Source: Candidatus Pelagibacter sp. RS40 (GTDB lineage Bacteria > Pseudomonadota > Alphaproteobacteria > Pelagibacterales > Pelagibacteraceae). Taken from it: 64,000 nt of DNA. A program made the translations under genes and the position numbers. Below the pieces are notes generated by a model. That model saw only the letters and a list, made by a program, of their open reading frames with translations, had not been told where the DNA came from and searched no databases. The stretch lies in assembly GCF_002101295.1 (NCBI RefSeq), contig NZ_CP020778.1, positions 909,001 through 973,000 on the forward strand, written 5' to 3'. Of the stretch, positions 18,401 through 27,530 are shown piece by piece. The number at the start of each line of letters is the position of its first letter. The stretch's first letter is position 1.

Positions 18401-19863
18401 TTGATTTCACTGAAACAACTACTGTTGTAGAAAACTTTAATTTAGGTAATTCTTCAAAAACATGTGATACTTCTTTAAATACCCATTGTTATGAGGGAAG
18501 AACTTGGACTTTAACTGGAGTTGCTCTTGATCCTGCAGATGGAGAAATCAAAGTAAGTTTAAATGGAAATCTTTTAGGAAGTGGCGATTACACATTAAAT
18601 AATTCATCAGGGGAAACTAAAATTACTTTCAATTCAGCAGTTCCATTTTACAACGCGAAAAGAGATGATAATGATAAATCTAATAGCACCATAAATATTT
18701 CTCAGGTTGGAAAAATTGATCCAAGAGGCGTTAATTATGATTATAGATTTTTAGGGGATACTTGGGGATCAGCAAGAGTATTTAGAATGCCAAATGATGG
18801 TGCAGGAGATAAATCTATAAATGATGATTTATATGTTGCAGCGATGCCAGGTGGATATGGTGTCGGATCTCCTGGTATTGGATCAAATTTGTATGTAATT
18901 AATTGGGAAAATGGAAGTGTTGTTAAAAGAGTTGATATAGAAGATTTACCATATAGTGCATCATTAAATGATATTACAAATTCAATTCCCGCCACTCCAG
19001 TTGTTATAACTTCAGACGACTCGCTTGGACCATATAGAGGAGCAATGGTTTACCTAAATGATCTTGAAGGAAAAGTAACAAAAATTAATTTAACAAATCT
19101 TGAGTACGAACACGCATTTGATCCAGACGATAATAGTCTAAGTCAAAAAACTGAAAAAATTGATTTATACGAACAAACAACTTTATTAAATTTACAATCA
19201 TCTACTAAATTAAATAACAGACTAATGTTCCATCCAATGGATGCTGGTATTGGAATTAAGACTAAAAAACTTCATTTATGGGCTGGAACTGGTGACTTTA
19301 TGAATTTAAATGATGTCTTAGTTGATAAAACAAAAGTTAGAAATGTTATGTTTGGGATTAAAGACTCTCATTTTCCTTTCTTTGGTCATGTAAATACACC
19401 ACAAACTGCAGACACACTTCAAAAATGCAAAGACGTTCCAACAGATGGAACAGAAAATTGTCCAGATATAAGTGATGCAGGCTGGTATGTTCAGCTTGAT
19501 GATAGAAAAAAAATAACTGCTGAACCAACTATGAGAGGAAATGCAGTATACTTTCCAATCTATAAACCAACAACAGGAAGTAAGAGTTGTGGCGCAGGAA
19601 ATGCTTACATCTGTGCTTTAAATGCAGACTGTGGAACAAATTTATCATCCCAACTTGGTGACAATACGGGAGCTGAGGCAGGGGAAGAGTGTTACTATGT
19701 AGGTGTTGGAGTACTTTCTAAAATAATTGCATTTGGAACTAAATTATATGCAAACATTTCTGGAACTTCAGAAGTTTATGATCCAAAAGATGATCTAGTC
19801 ATTATAGAAGCTTTAGCAGAGGATATTGATCATTTTAGAAGCAGCTGGAAAGAAAACTTTTAA
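15427..19863 (+). CDS. pilY1: PilY1-like pilus tip adhesin, copy 1
   Basis: A 1478-residue secreted protein with a signal peptide (1-22). A von Willebrand A-like domain opens with MLDRTYSM (Asp42), where the usual DxSxS metal motif reads DxTxS. The expected later strand and Asp (IIIIGDGEWDD, about 550-560) come only about 510 residues on, so a large insert splits the domain; it includes an NHL-like stretch near residues 395-430. The C-terminal half (about 850-1478) is the PilY1 beta-propeller region (GANNGILHAFNADTGEE, then FVPP), ending in a cysteine-rich segment. The candidate calcium loop reads DYNGNCN (778-784). PilY1 proteins cap type IV pili and act in adhesion and assembly. A TATAAT lies at 15411-15416. 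Confidence 0.88.
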   Translation: MKFKNFLIVILITLFAQEIAIAKPLPPGTGASAPANILIMLDRTYSMLDPLSGKDNKKTGWLQRAIDVAEGEHSSSSFVLNGRDAGPSYWKHNEDTFHMKGSGVLSNKGVLSKKALDLAFDLPTSMEGYKDGYLYFISTSYDARYGKTGLLKPYLHLISYDTKGELSNNTKDFAFFFTQSYAQSASGTENCSQAKKKKSKNGPVSSNYYTDKGECFTYPGDPTPDKDFYHGALAVNGDILIFTSEHTHLSFNLNSYKDGKTKNHHLNNKNYVNCSTSDTNYKKYFSNSEGIEVVREGSGIFVYIKKYKSNEIAKFRTASNGCITGAPIQIIQDTHCGWGRGDSITIHNNHIYTTGFTKGKVCKYQLDGTFVTSTGQLGSDTVNTVAAHPVVYFANPMGINYVNGNIHVANTERLEVTILDPNNLKFIGDYGNDGVTRIQGAQDAIASVVTDGTLVQEASFGLALWAREEQASFKSFINDDRTKPTPCKRDGCLEIGIHRQGAQAIYNKMLEGFPLRLKTRALSFARLAHDYYNSDFSPKDEDLPCQVNAIIIIGDGEWDDKANNLNDAMGKIETLKNRGIKTYAVPYGDGIKKYDNYQLLAEKGGTDTYYKALTAAELKTLLKSIVQSIVSQTVSYSAPSISAELKESGELYQAKFQYRSDKEWWGTIIKTELTENGDATTANQKWDAAKIMKAPSARKIWTVLPDVSYQTNYNNFNKSNYNSIRNNLFSLRGNAVLDYHRKTGSGTRCKSNTLVKDGANEDDTKGLIGFVRGEDWFDYNGNCNLTEHRTRKDKNGNVFKAYLGDIYNSQLLVVGRPKASFTSQSTNEESYWRGINGYEAWANTPNNYNRQRTIYVGANNGILHAFNADTGEEMWGFVPPLIAARLPEVINPTAANSAEGGTNPLFLVDGSPTVHDTYFKHPITNKEGWYTLLMVNYGRGGAGFTTLDVTDPYKPLHLYSVLNDPVSQKVFHVDHKNDFKSYPYKTARYNIFDFTETTTVVENFNLGNSSKTCDTSLNTHCYEGRTWTLTGVALDPADGEIKVSLNGNLLGSGDYTLNNSSGETKITFNSAVPFYNAKRDDNDKSNSTINISQVGKIDPRGVNYDYRFLGDTWGSARVFRMPNDGAGDKSINDDLYVAAMPGGYGVGSPGIGSNLYVINWENGSVVKRVDIEDLPYSASLNDITNSIPATPVVITSDDSLGPYRGAMVYLNDLEGKVTKINLTNLEYEHAFDPDDNSLSQKTEKIDLYEQTTLLNLQSSTKLNNRLMFHPMDAGIGIKTKKLHLWAGTGDFMNLNDVLVDKTKVRNVMFGIKDSHFPFFGHVNTPQTADTLQKCKDVPTDGTENCPDISDAGWYVQLDDRKKITAEPTMRGNAVYFPIYKPTTGSKSCGAGNAYICALNADCGTNLSSQLGDNTGAEAGEECYYVGVGVLSKIIAFGTKLYANISGTSEVYDPKDDLVIIEALAEDIDHFRSSWKENF

Positions 19864-19924
19864 ATTTACCCATATTGGGCATAAAAAATTTGAATAAAGA
19901 TCAAAGTAAAATAAATTTGTCTTT

Positions 19925-22900
19925 ATGGTTTTAAGATTTATCACAATTTTTTTTATTTTTTTTGCAACTAATATTGCAAATTCAAAACCACTTCCTCCAG
20001 GAACTGGAAATAGTGTTCCTGCAAATATTTTATTTCTAGTCGATAAATCACAAAGTATGTGGGACCCAGCTAGTGGAGATTTGAAGAAATATGTAAGACC
20101 ATTTATTGATGTTACACCAAGGGGAAACGGAAATTATTTTACTGTTAGTGTAGATGAAAGTGGTTTTGGTTATTGGAACCCTAATACCAATAGATTAGTA
20201 ATAGATAGAAATGTTTTTGGTGGAGTTAACAGAGGCTCAAGAATTCACGGTTATAAAGGTAGAAATATGGGCAGCCCAATCAATATGGAATATAGAAACA
20301 ATTTTATTTATTTACTTCAAGATAAATCTCAAGATAAAAGAGCTGGTTATACATTGATGTCAGTAGACTCAAGGTATTCTGATGGTGGAAAAAAATGTAA
20401 AAACTGTAAAAATTTATCTCGTTTCTACACAAAAAAACAAGCCAAAAATTTAACTGGATTAGTAGAACATAAAAAGGGAGCGAAAGACCTTGGTGGCAAT
20501 ATGGCAGTTTATTTTAAAAGTAAGCCTTCGATGGATATCAATGGTAATAAAATGTGGGCGATTTCAAAAGATGTATGGAGAGTAATTACATTAAATGGAC
20601 ACTTAGATAAATCCTCAACTGTTATTTGTTCGAATGCAAACTCAACTTTAAGAGCGCTTTTTGATGATGCAATAGACGTTGTACAAGAAAGTGGAAATCT
20701 TTTTGCTTATAGCAAAGACGGACCAAATGGTAAAATTTTAAAACAACAACTAAGTCAAAATGGATGTCCAACGGGCAGTCTTTATCAAGGATGGAACAAA
20801 TCAAGCAACTATGACACCTGTGGAGCAGGAAGAGGTCAAAGTATTGCTGTAAGAAATGGAGTTATTTATACAACAGGGTATTTAAGTGCAAAGGTTTGTA
20901 GATACACACAATCTGGAAGTTCAATTAGATTAACTCATAGTGTTGGTATCAAAGACGCCTATAGCCAAAATTCAGCAAGCAATTCACAAATCTTTTTAGA
21001 TAAGCCGATGGGAATTAGACTTGGTGAAGGAAGTGCGTCAGAATCAAATAGAATATACGTTACAAGTTTTGGAAGAAACGAAATTACTATTTTAAACCAT
21101 ACAAATTTAGCATACGTCGATCACTTCGGAGACTCTGGTGTTTCTCTGTGGAAAGGTGCAGAGGATTCAATAAGTTTTGTAGTTAAAGACTCAGCACTTT
21201 CTCAATCGGCTAACTTTGGTGTTGGTTTTTGGCAAGGAGGAAAAGCAGACTTTTCAGGATTTAAATATGACGACAATAATCCAAATTTTAATATGCCAAG
21301 AGATGATGAAAGAACTAACCCTGAAGGAAATATAGCAGTTGGAATAAATCCAAAAGGCTCTCAACAAATTTTAGAGTTATTTGCTAACGATAGAGTACAA
21401 CTAAAATATGGAACCTTAGGCACAGGTCTTAGAACTTTGATGAGGAAATATTGGACCTACAATAAAGGAATAGTTAATCCAATAATACCTGGGCTTGATT
21501 GTCAGGTTAATGCAATGATCATTATTGGTGATGGAAAGTTTACAAAAAACTCAGCAGGACATCCAGTTACGGAAGCTAGAGCAAGATTTAGTTCTCAAGG
21601 AGTTTTAACTTTTACTGTTGGATATGGTGAGAGAGTTACTAAAGACAACTCAGCTAAACAAATGTTTAAAAATATTGCTATTGCAGGAGGAACACACATA
21701 GAATCCGGAGGAGTTGTAAAACAACAAGGATTTTTTATCGCAAATACCCCATCAGATTTAAAAGCTGTAATTGATCAAATTGTTCAAACTATTGTTGCAA
21801 AAACATATTCTTATTCGGCACCATCAATATCAAGTGAAATTGCAAGAACTGGACAATTATTCCAAGGAAAATTTCAAAATAGAAGAAATAAGGAGTGGTG
21901 GGGTACAATTTTAAAAACAGATCTAACGCAAACAGGGGATGCTTTAACATCTAAACAAGTTTGGGATTTAAATGACAAAATTAAATTACCAGCTCAAAGA
22001 AAAATCTGGACAGCCGTACAAGGAAATACTACATCAAATAATTTTACCGATGCAAATAGTAGAGCAATAAGTAATTATTTTTTTGCTACTGGTAATCAAG
22101 TTAAAGACTATCATCGAAGAACTACTGGTTCTAATAATTTATCTAACCTAACAAGATGTGCAAGCTCTAGTGGTGTATTAGATGGAACAATGGATGAGCT
22201 TACTGGTCTTATTAGGTTCGTTAGAGGTGAAGATTATTTTGATTATGATGGAGACTGTGATCTTAGAGAGCCAAGAAAAAGAACAGATGATAATGGAAAA
22301 TTAAAAAATGCATATATTGCAGATATTTATAATTCTGAATTAGCTATTGTTGGAAAGCCATCTGCAAGCATTCAAGCACAAACGAAAAATACAGAAAGTT
22401 ACTTTAGACAAAAAAATAATTACGTAACTTTTGCAGCAAACAACTTTAATAGAAAAGATATAATTTATGGAGCTGCAAACAATGGTGTATTACACGCGGT
22501 GGATGCAGATACAGGAGAAGAAATTTGGGGATTTGTTCCTCCTTTAATAATTCCAAAACTTCCAAGAATTATTAATCCAACTTTAAATCAAGCATCAGGA
22601 GGGGGAAGTATACCTATGTTCTTGTTAGATGGTTCACCAACTATTCATGATACTTATTTTAAACACCCAATTACAAACAAAGAGGGTTGGTACACATTAT
22701 TAATGATCCCTTACGGTAGAGCTGGTGCAGGATTTTCTACAATTGATGTTACAGATCCAAATAAACCACTTCACTTATATTCAATATTAAACGACTCAAC
22801 TAGTCAAAAAATATTAAGAGTAGATCATCAAAGTAATTTGTTTGAATATCCTTACAAAACAACTAGGTTGAATATAAAAGATTTCAATCAATCTATAACA

Positions 22901-24313
22901 GCAACAAATAATCTTGGCGGATCAAATACTTGTGATGCTTCAGGTAACACTTCTTGTTATTTGAGCAAAACTTGGACGGTGCCAAATATTTTAGATACAT
23001 CGGAACCCTACACTATTTATGCAAATGGAATTGATGTTACAAAATCAACAGCGGCCGCAAATATATCAGGAGTGGTAAGACTTACTTTTAATAAAGCATA
23101 TAAATTTGATGCATCAGGAAATACTAATTCTGATAGTATTAGTATTGTTCAAATAGGAGACTTAGCAAGCGCAGGTGCAGAATATGATTATAGATATTTA
23201 GGTGAAACATGGGGATCACCTCGTGTCTTTCGAATGCCAAACACAGGAGCTGGAGATAACGATGTACTAGATGATGAATATGTTGCGGTTTTAACAGGTG
23301 GTTTTGGTAATTTTTCACCTGCAATTGGATCAAACGTATACTTAATTGATTGGTTAACTGGAAAAGTTAAAAAAGAAATCAAAATAGAAGATAAAGTATA
23401 TGATAACAATTCAAAAAACGATATTGTTAACTCAATTCCATCATCACCAGTTGTGATAACAGCAGATGCCTCGCAAGCAAACTTTTCAGGTGCACTACTT
23501 TATGTAAGTGATTTAGAAGGCAAAATAACGAAAATTAATTTAACTAATATGCAACAAACACCAGAGTATGATGTAACGACTGGGCAATTTAGTTCAAATA
23601 CTAAGCCGGTTAGACTTTATGATAAGTATACTTTGTTTGATGTCATGTCCTCAACGCAAATAAATAATAGGTACATGTATCATTCATTAGATGCAGGTAT
23701 TGGTGTTAGATCTAAAAGCTTTTGGTTATTTGGTGGTACGGGCGATCTAATGAACTTAAGTGACAGCCAAGTAAATCTTAGCAGAGTTCAAAACGTGATG
23801 TTTGGTATTAAAGATTACTCTTACCCATTTTTTGGATCTCAAAAAGCTAGCCAAAGCCCTGACAATTTTTTAAGATGCAAAAATACTACAAAAGATCAAG
23901 ATGGTTCTAGTTGTCCTGATATAGCTGATAGAGGATGGTTTATAGATCTTGATGATCAAAAGAAAGTTGTAAATGAGCCAACGTTAACAGGCAATGTAGT
24001 TTATTATCCAGTTTTCAAACCACTCAGAGGAGCGAAATCGTGTGGAGATGGCAAGGCATATATTTGTTCTGTAGATGCAGATTGTGGAACCAATTTATCT
24101 AAAAAACTTGGGACTAACAAAGGGTCTGAAACAACTGAAGAATGTTTTTATGTTGGTACTGGAGTTTTATCTAAGATAGTTAGTTTTGGAACTAAATTGT
24201 ATGCAAATATTTCAGGTGAGTCTACAAATACTGATAAAGACGATATAGTAGTAATTGATTCAATAGATACTGGGTTAATCAATTATAGATCGAGCTGGAG
24301 AGATTCATTCTAA
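19925..24313 (+). CDS. pilY1: PilY1-like pilus tip adhesin, copy 2
   Basis: A 1462-residue tandem paralogue of the preceding protein, with the same order: signal peptide (1-20), split VWA-like domain, PilY1 propeller and cysteine-rich end. Here the metal motif is the canonical DKSQS (Asp40, Ser42, Ser44), and the later strand is IIIGDGK (about 532-538). The candidate calcium loop reads DYDGDCD (773-779), with all acidic positions kept. The C-terminal halves of the two copies are closely similar (for example HDTYFKHPITNKEGWYTLL in both), while the inserts differ more. Only 61 bases separate the genes, so tandem duplication with divergence is likely. Confidence 0.88.
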   Translation: MVLRFITIFFIFFATNIANSKPLPPGTGNSVPANILFLVDKSQSMWDPASGDLKKYVRPFIDVTPRGNGNYFTVSVDESGFGYWNPNTNRLVIDRNVFGGVNRGSRIHGYKGRNMGSPINMEYRNNFIYLLQDKSQDKRAGYTLMSVDSRYSDGGKKCKNCKNLSRFYTKKQAKNLTGLVEHKKGAKDLGGNMAVYFKSKPSMDINGNKMWAISKDVWRVITLNGHLDKSSTVICSNANSTLRALFDDAIDVVQESGNLFAYSKDGPNGKILKQQLSQNGCPTGSLYQGWNKSSNYDTCGAGRGQSIAVRNGVIYTTGYLSAKVCRYTQSGSSIRLTHSVGIKDAYSQNSASNSQIFLDKPMGIRLGEGSASESNRIYVTSFGRNEITILNHTNLAYVDHFGDSGVSLWKGAEDSISFVVKDSALSQSANFGVGFWQGGKADFSGFKYDDNNPNFNMPRDDERTNPEGNIAVGINPKGSQQILELFANDRVQLKYGTLGTGLRTLMRKYWTYNKGIVNPIIPGLDCQVNAMIIIGDGKFTKNSAGHPVTEARARFSSQGVLTFTVGYGERVTKDNSAKQMFKNIAIAGGTHIESGGVVKQQGFFIANTPSDLKAVIDQIVQTIVAKTYSYSAPSISSEIARTGQLFQGKFQNRRNKEWWGTILKTDLTQTGDALTSKQVWDLNDKIKLPAQRKIWTAVQGNTTSNNFTDANSRAISNYFFATGNQVKDYHRRTTGSNNLSNLTRCASSSGVLDGTMDELTGLIRFVRGEDYFDYDGDCDLREPRKRTDDNGKLKNAYIADIYNSELAIVGKPSASIQAQTKNTESYFRQKNNYVTFAANNFNRKDIIYGAANNGVLHAVDADTGEEIWGFVPPLIIPKLPRIINPTLNQASGGGSIPMFLLDGSPTIHDTYFKHPITNKEGWYTLLMIPYGRAGAGFSTIDVTDPNKPLHLYSILNDSTSQKILRVDHQSNLFEYPYKTTRLNIKDFNQSITATNNLGGSNTCDASGNTSCYLSKTWTVPNILDTSEPYTIYANGIDVTKSTAAANISGVVRLTFNKAYKFDASGNTNSDSISIVQIGDLASAGAEYDYRYLGETWGSPRVFRMPNTGAGDNDVLDDEYVAVLTGGFGNFSPAIGSNVYLIDWLTGKVKKEIKIEDKVYDNNSKNDIVNSIPSSPVVITADASQANFSGALLYVSDLEGKITKINLTNMQQTPEYDVTTGQFSSNTKPVRLYDKYTLFDVMSSTQINNRYMYHSLDAGIGVRSKSFWLFGGTGDLMNLSDSQVNLSRVQNVMFGIKDYSYPFFGSQKASQSPDNFLRCKNTTKDQDGSSCPDIADRGWFIDLDDQKKVVNEPTLTGNVVYYPVFKPLRGAKSCGDGKAYICSVDADCGTNLSKKLGTNKGSETTEECFYVGTGVLSKIVSFGTKLYANISGESTNTDKDDIVVIDSIDTGLINYRSSWRDSF

Positions 24314-24371
24314 AAATTATTCATTTCAGTTATTTATTTTATTAAGTTAGTTTCGTTTAATTAGTAAGATT

Positions 24372-25283
24372 ATGAAATCAAATATTATAAATAGTAATAC
24401 TAAAGCATATTTATTTTTAACATTAGCTGCTTTATTTTGGTCAGGTAATTTTATTGTTGGAAAAGCTGCAAGCACATATGAGATACCACCATTTTCTTTG
24501 AATTTTTATAGGTGGTTTTTTGCTTTTTTAATATTATTTCCTTTCACTTATAAAGAGGTAATAAATAAAAAAGATTACGTTTTTGAAAATCTTGGATTGT
24601 TTATTATTTTAGGTATTACAAGTATTACAATATTTAATTCAATTGTTTATTACTCATTATATTATACTCAAGTTATCAGTGGTATCTTGATGATATCTAC
24701 AATTCCTGTTTGGATACTTTTTTTTGCATCATTTTTAAAAATTGAAAAAACTAATCTATTTCAAATTTTAGGAGTAATTTTATCATTAACGGGAGTTTTA
24801 TTTATTGTCACGAAAGCCGATATTCAACTTATTAAAGAACTAGAGTTTAATAAGGGTGATCTATCAATGGTAATAGGGATGTTATCTTGGGCTATTTATT
24901 CAGCTTTACTCCGCAAGAAAACACATCCTATTTCTCAGTTAGCTTTATTAGAAATAATAATAATATGTGGCTTTATATTCCTTGTTCCAATTTATTTTAT
25001 TGAGATGAGTTTTGGAAACAAGATTGTTTTAGGATTACCATTTATATTAACCTTGGGTTATGTAGTTTTATTTCCTGGCATATTTGCATTTTTGTTTTGG
25101 ATTAAAGGAATTGACATCATAGGAGCAAATAGGTCTGGGGTTTTTTTACATTTAATGACAATTTTTGGAGCTTTAATGGCAATTGTAATACTTGGTGAAA
25201 AATTTATGTTTTATCATTTTCTTGGCGCAATATTCATAATTGCAGGTATAACCCTTTCAAATAAAAGTAAAAAAAATGCTTAA
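24372..25283 (+). CDS. DMT-superfamily (EamA) metabolite transporter
   Basis: A 303-residue membrane protein with ten predicted helices arranged as two EamA repeats (about residues 12-145 and 160-297). FWSGNFIVGKA in the first helix and the GE-containing end of helix 9 (VILGEKFMFY) are typical of this exporter family, which handles amino acids and related metabolites. The substrate cannot be told from sequence. Its end overlaps the next gene by eight bases. Confidence 0.85.
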   Translation: MKSNIINSNTKAYLFLTLAALFWSGNFIVGKAASTYEIPPFSLNFYRWFFAFLILFPFTYKEVINKKDYVFENLGLFIILGITSITIFNSIVYYSLYYTQVISGILMISTIPVWILFFASFLKIEKTNLFQILGVILSLTGVLFIVTKADIQLIKELEFNKGDLSMVIGMLSWAIYSALLRKKTHPISQLALLEIIIICGFIFLVPIYFIEMSFGNKIVLGLPFILTLGYVVLFPGIFAFLFWIKGIDIIGANRSGVFLHLMTIFGALMAIVILGEKFMFYHFLGAIFIIAGITLSNKSKKNA

Positions 25284-26226
25284 AGTTGCAATATTAGATG
25301 ACTATCAAAACGTTGCCCAAGAGTTTGTAGATCTTAAAAAATTATCAGGAAAATATGAAATAGAAGTTTTTAATGAACCATTTGAAGGTGAGGAGGATGC
25401 AATCGAAAAATTAAATGATTTTGAGGCATTATTGATAATGAGAGAACGTACTAAAATTACAGCTAATCTAATAAAAAACTTAAAAAAATTAAAATATATT
25501 GCAACAAGTGGAATGAGAAATAACTCTATTGATCTTGAAGCTTGTAAAAAGAAAAAAATCATTGTTACCGGAACAGACTCTAATCTTAATCCAACTCCAG
25601 AATTAACTTGGGCCTTAATTTTAGGATTGGCAAGAAACCTTAAAACTGAAATTGATAATATGTTTCAAGGATACTGGCAGACAACAATTGGAGTTGAGTT
25701 AAAAGGAAAAATATTGGGTTTAATTGGACTTGGTCGCGTTGGTTCACAAGTTGCAAAAATTGGCAAAGCATTTGGCATGGAGGTTATGGCTTGGAGCGAA
25801 AACTTAAGCTTGGACAAATGCAAAGAGCTGGACGTTTTACCTTGTAGCAAAGAAGATTTAATTCAAAACTCAGATTTTCTATCTGTTCATGTTCAAGGAG
25901 GAGAAAGATATAAAGATTGTATTAAGCTAGCAGAGTTTGATAAAATGAAAAAAACTGCTTATTTAATTAACACATCTAGAGGGCCTATTGTAAATGAAGA
26001 TGATTTAATCATTGCACTTTCAACAAATCAAATTGCAGGTGCAGGTATTGATGTTTATGAAAAAGAGCCTTTACCTTCTAGTCACAAATTAAGATTTTTA
26101 CCAAATGCTTTGTTAGTTCCTCACATTGGTTATGTAACAGCTGAAAATTATTCAATCTATTATAATCAAATGTTTGAAAATATTGAGGCATATTTATCTG
26201 GAAAGCCTATTCGTGTAATTGAATAA
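25276..26226 (+). CDS. D-isomer-specific 2-hydroxyacid dehydrogenase
   Basis: A 316-residue NAD(P)-dependent dehydrogenase. The nucleotide-binding motif is GLIGLGRVGS in the middle of the chain. The catalytic triad of the family is visible: Arg in NTSRGPIVNEDDL, Glu in YEKEPLP and His in VPHIGYVT. It resembles the phosphoglycerate/hydroxypyruvate dehydrogenase group, but the specific 2-oxoacid is not evident. It overlaps the upstream exporter by eight bases and nearly abuts the downstream amidohydrolase, so the three are probably one transcript. Confidence 0.85.
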   Translation: MLKVAILDDYQNVAQEFVDLKKLSGKYEIEVFNEPFEGEEDAIEKLNDFEALLIMRERTKITANLIKNLKKLKYIATSGMRNNSIDLEACKKKKIIVTGTDSNLNPTPELTWALILGLARNLKTEIDNMFQGYWQTTIGVELKGKILGLIGLGRVGSQVAKIGKAFGMEVMAWSENLSLDKCKELDVLPCSKEDLIQNSDFLSVHVQGGERYKDCIKLAEFDKMKKTAYLINTSRGPIVNEDDLIIALSTNQIAGAGIDVYEKEPLPSSHKLRFLPNALLVPHIGYVTAENYSIYYNQMFENIEAYLSGKPIRVIE

Positions 26227-26227
26227 A

Positions 26228-27121
26228 ATGGAATTACCTGTTGTTAATCATAAAGACTATGTGGCTAAAATTGATGATGATCATAAATTTCCAATCAAAA
26301 AATTTGGTGAACTTGCCAAATATTTAATTGAAAAAGAAGTTGTTTCAAAATTTTATGAACCAAATCCATGTTCAATTGAAACATTAAAAGAGGCTCATTC
26401 AGAAAAATATATTTTAGATGTAAAAAATAAAAAATTAAGTGAAAAAGATATTAAAAAAATTGGCTTTCCATTAAATGATAGTGTTGTAAGAAGATCTTTT
26501 GTTGCTACTGGCGGAACGGTTTTAGCATCGAAACTTGCAATAAATTATGGAATAGCATGCAATACAGCTGGAGGATCCCATCATGCAAATTTTGATGGAG
26601 GTGCTGGTTATTGTGTTTTTAATGATGTTGCTGTTGCAGCAAAGTATTTACTCAACAGAGGTCTTGCTAATAGAATATTAATAGTTGATCTTGATGTTCA
26701 TCAAGGAAATGGAAACTCAGATATATTTATAGATAACAGAAATGTTTTTACTTTTAGCATGCATTCAAAGTCCAATTACCCTGCAAAAAAATCATTAAGT
26801 GACTTAGATGTTGAGCTTAAAGATAACACTGAAGATAAAGAGTATTTAGATATATTAAAATTTAATTTAGCAAATTTGAATGATGAGAACTTTGACTTTG
26901 TTTTTTATATAGCTGGCGTTGATATTCACTATAATGATAGATTGGGCAAACTCAAAATTACTGATCAAGGCATAAATTTAAGAGATAGCATTGTAATTGA
27001 TAACTTTTTTTCAAAAAGAATACCAATTTGTGGGGTATTAGGTGGTGGTTATAATAAAGATTTTAATAAACTAATTGAATTACATTCAAGTTTACACAAA
27101 ACTTGTGCTAAATATATTTAA
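26228..27121 (+). CDS. Histone-deacetylase-fold amidohydrolase
   Basis: A protein of about 297 residues with the arginase/deacetylase fold. Active-site residues are present: paired His in GGSHHA (118-119), zinc ligands in VDLDVHQGNG (Asp154/156, His158), a later Asp in AGVDIHYND, and the final GGGYN with the catalytic Tyr. Bacterial members deacetylate acetylpolyamines, acetoin-type substrates or other amides, so the substrate is open. I prefer the ATG at 26228 (just after the upstream stop) over the in-frame TTG at 26219. Confidence 0.85.
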   Translation: MELPVVNHKDYVAKIDDDHKFPIKKFGELAKYLIEKEVVSKFYEPNPCSIETLKEAHSEKYILDVKNKKLSEKDIKKIGFPLNDSVVRRSFVATGGTVLASKLAINYGIACNTAGGSHHANFDGGAGYCVFNDVAVAAKYLLNRGLANRILIVDLDVHQGNGNSDIFIDNRNVFTFSMHSKSNYPAKKSLSDLDVELKDNTEDKEYLDILKFNLANLNDENFDFVFYIAGVDIHYNDRLGKLKITDQGINLRDSIVIDNFFSKRIPICGVLGGGYNKDFNKLIELHSSLHKTCAKYI

Positions 27122-27122
27122 T

Positions 27123-27494
27123 ATGTCAAAAAATAATCCTAATTTAACGGCAGAACAAAAATTTGTTTTATTTGAAGAGGGAACAGAAAGACCAGGTTCT
27201 AGTGAATTAAATAGTGAAAAAAGAAAAGGTTCCTATTTTTGTGCAAATTGTGGAGTGAAGTTATTTGATTCTGATACCAAATATGAAAGTGGGTCAGGAT
27301 GGCCATCATTTTATAAATCTTTACCTGATGTATTTGAAACAAAAACTGATTATCATTTAGGTTACGCAAGAACAGAATATCATTGCAAGAATTGTGGGGG
27401 TCATCATGGACATATTTTTGATGATGGTCCAGATCCAACTGGCAAAAGATATTGCAATAATGGTATTTGCTTAGTTTTTAAGGAAGAAAATTAG
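27123..27494 (+). CDS. msrB: Peptide methionine-(R)-sulfoxide reductase MsrB
   Basis: A 123-residue enzyme that repairs methionine-R-sulfoxide. Two zinc-binding CxxC pairs are present (Cys40/Cys43 and Cys88/Cys91), with GSGWPSFY (57-64), HCGGHHGHIFDDGP-like residues (88-103, here CKNCGGHHGH) and the catalytic Cys111 in RYCNNGICL. Most family members read RYCxNSxSL, so Gly-Ile-Cys here is a mild deviation. The ATG at 27123 gives a normal N-terminus; an upstream in-frame start would overlap the amidohydrolase gene. Confidence 0.92.
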   Translation: MSKNNPNLTAEQKFVLFEEGTERPGSSELNSEKRKGSYFCANCGVKLFDSDTKYESGSGWPSFYKSLPDVFETKTDYHLGYARTEYHCKNCGGHHGHIFDDGPDPTGKRYCNNGICLVFKEEN

Positions 27495-27530
27495 CTATCA
27501 TTCTTAACTATTAAAACGTATAGTTATCGT

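Noticed and set aside
19868..19880. Short hairpin CCCA-TAT-TGGG between the two PilY1 genes, considered as a terminator
   Set aside because: Only four pairs and no T-run after it.
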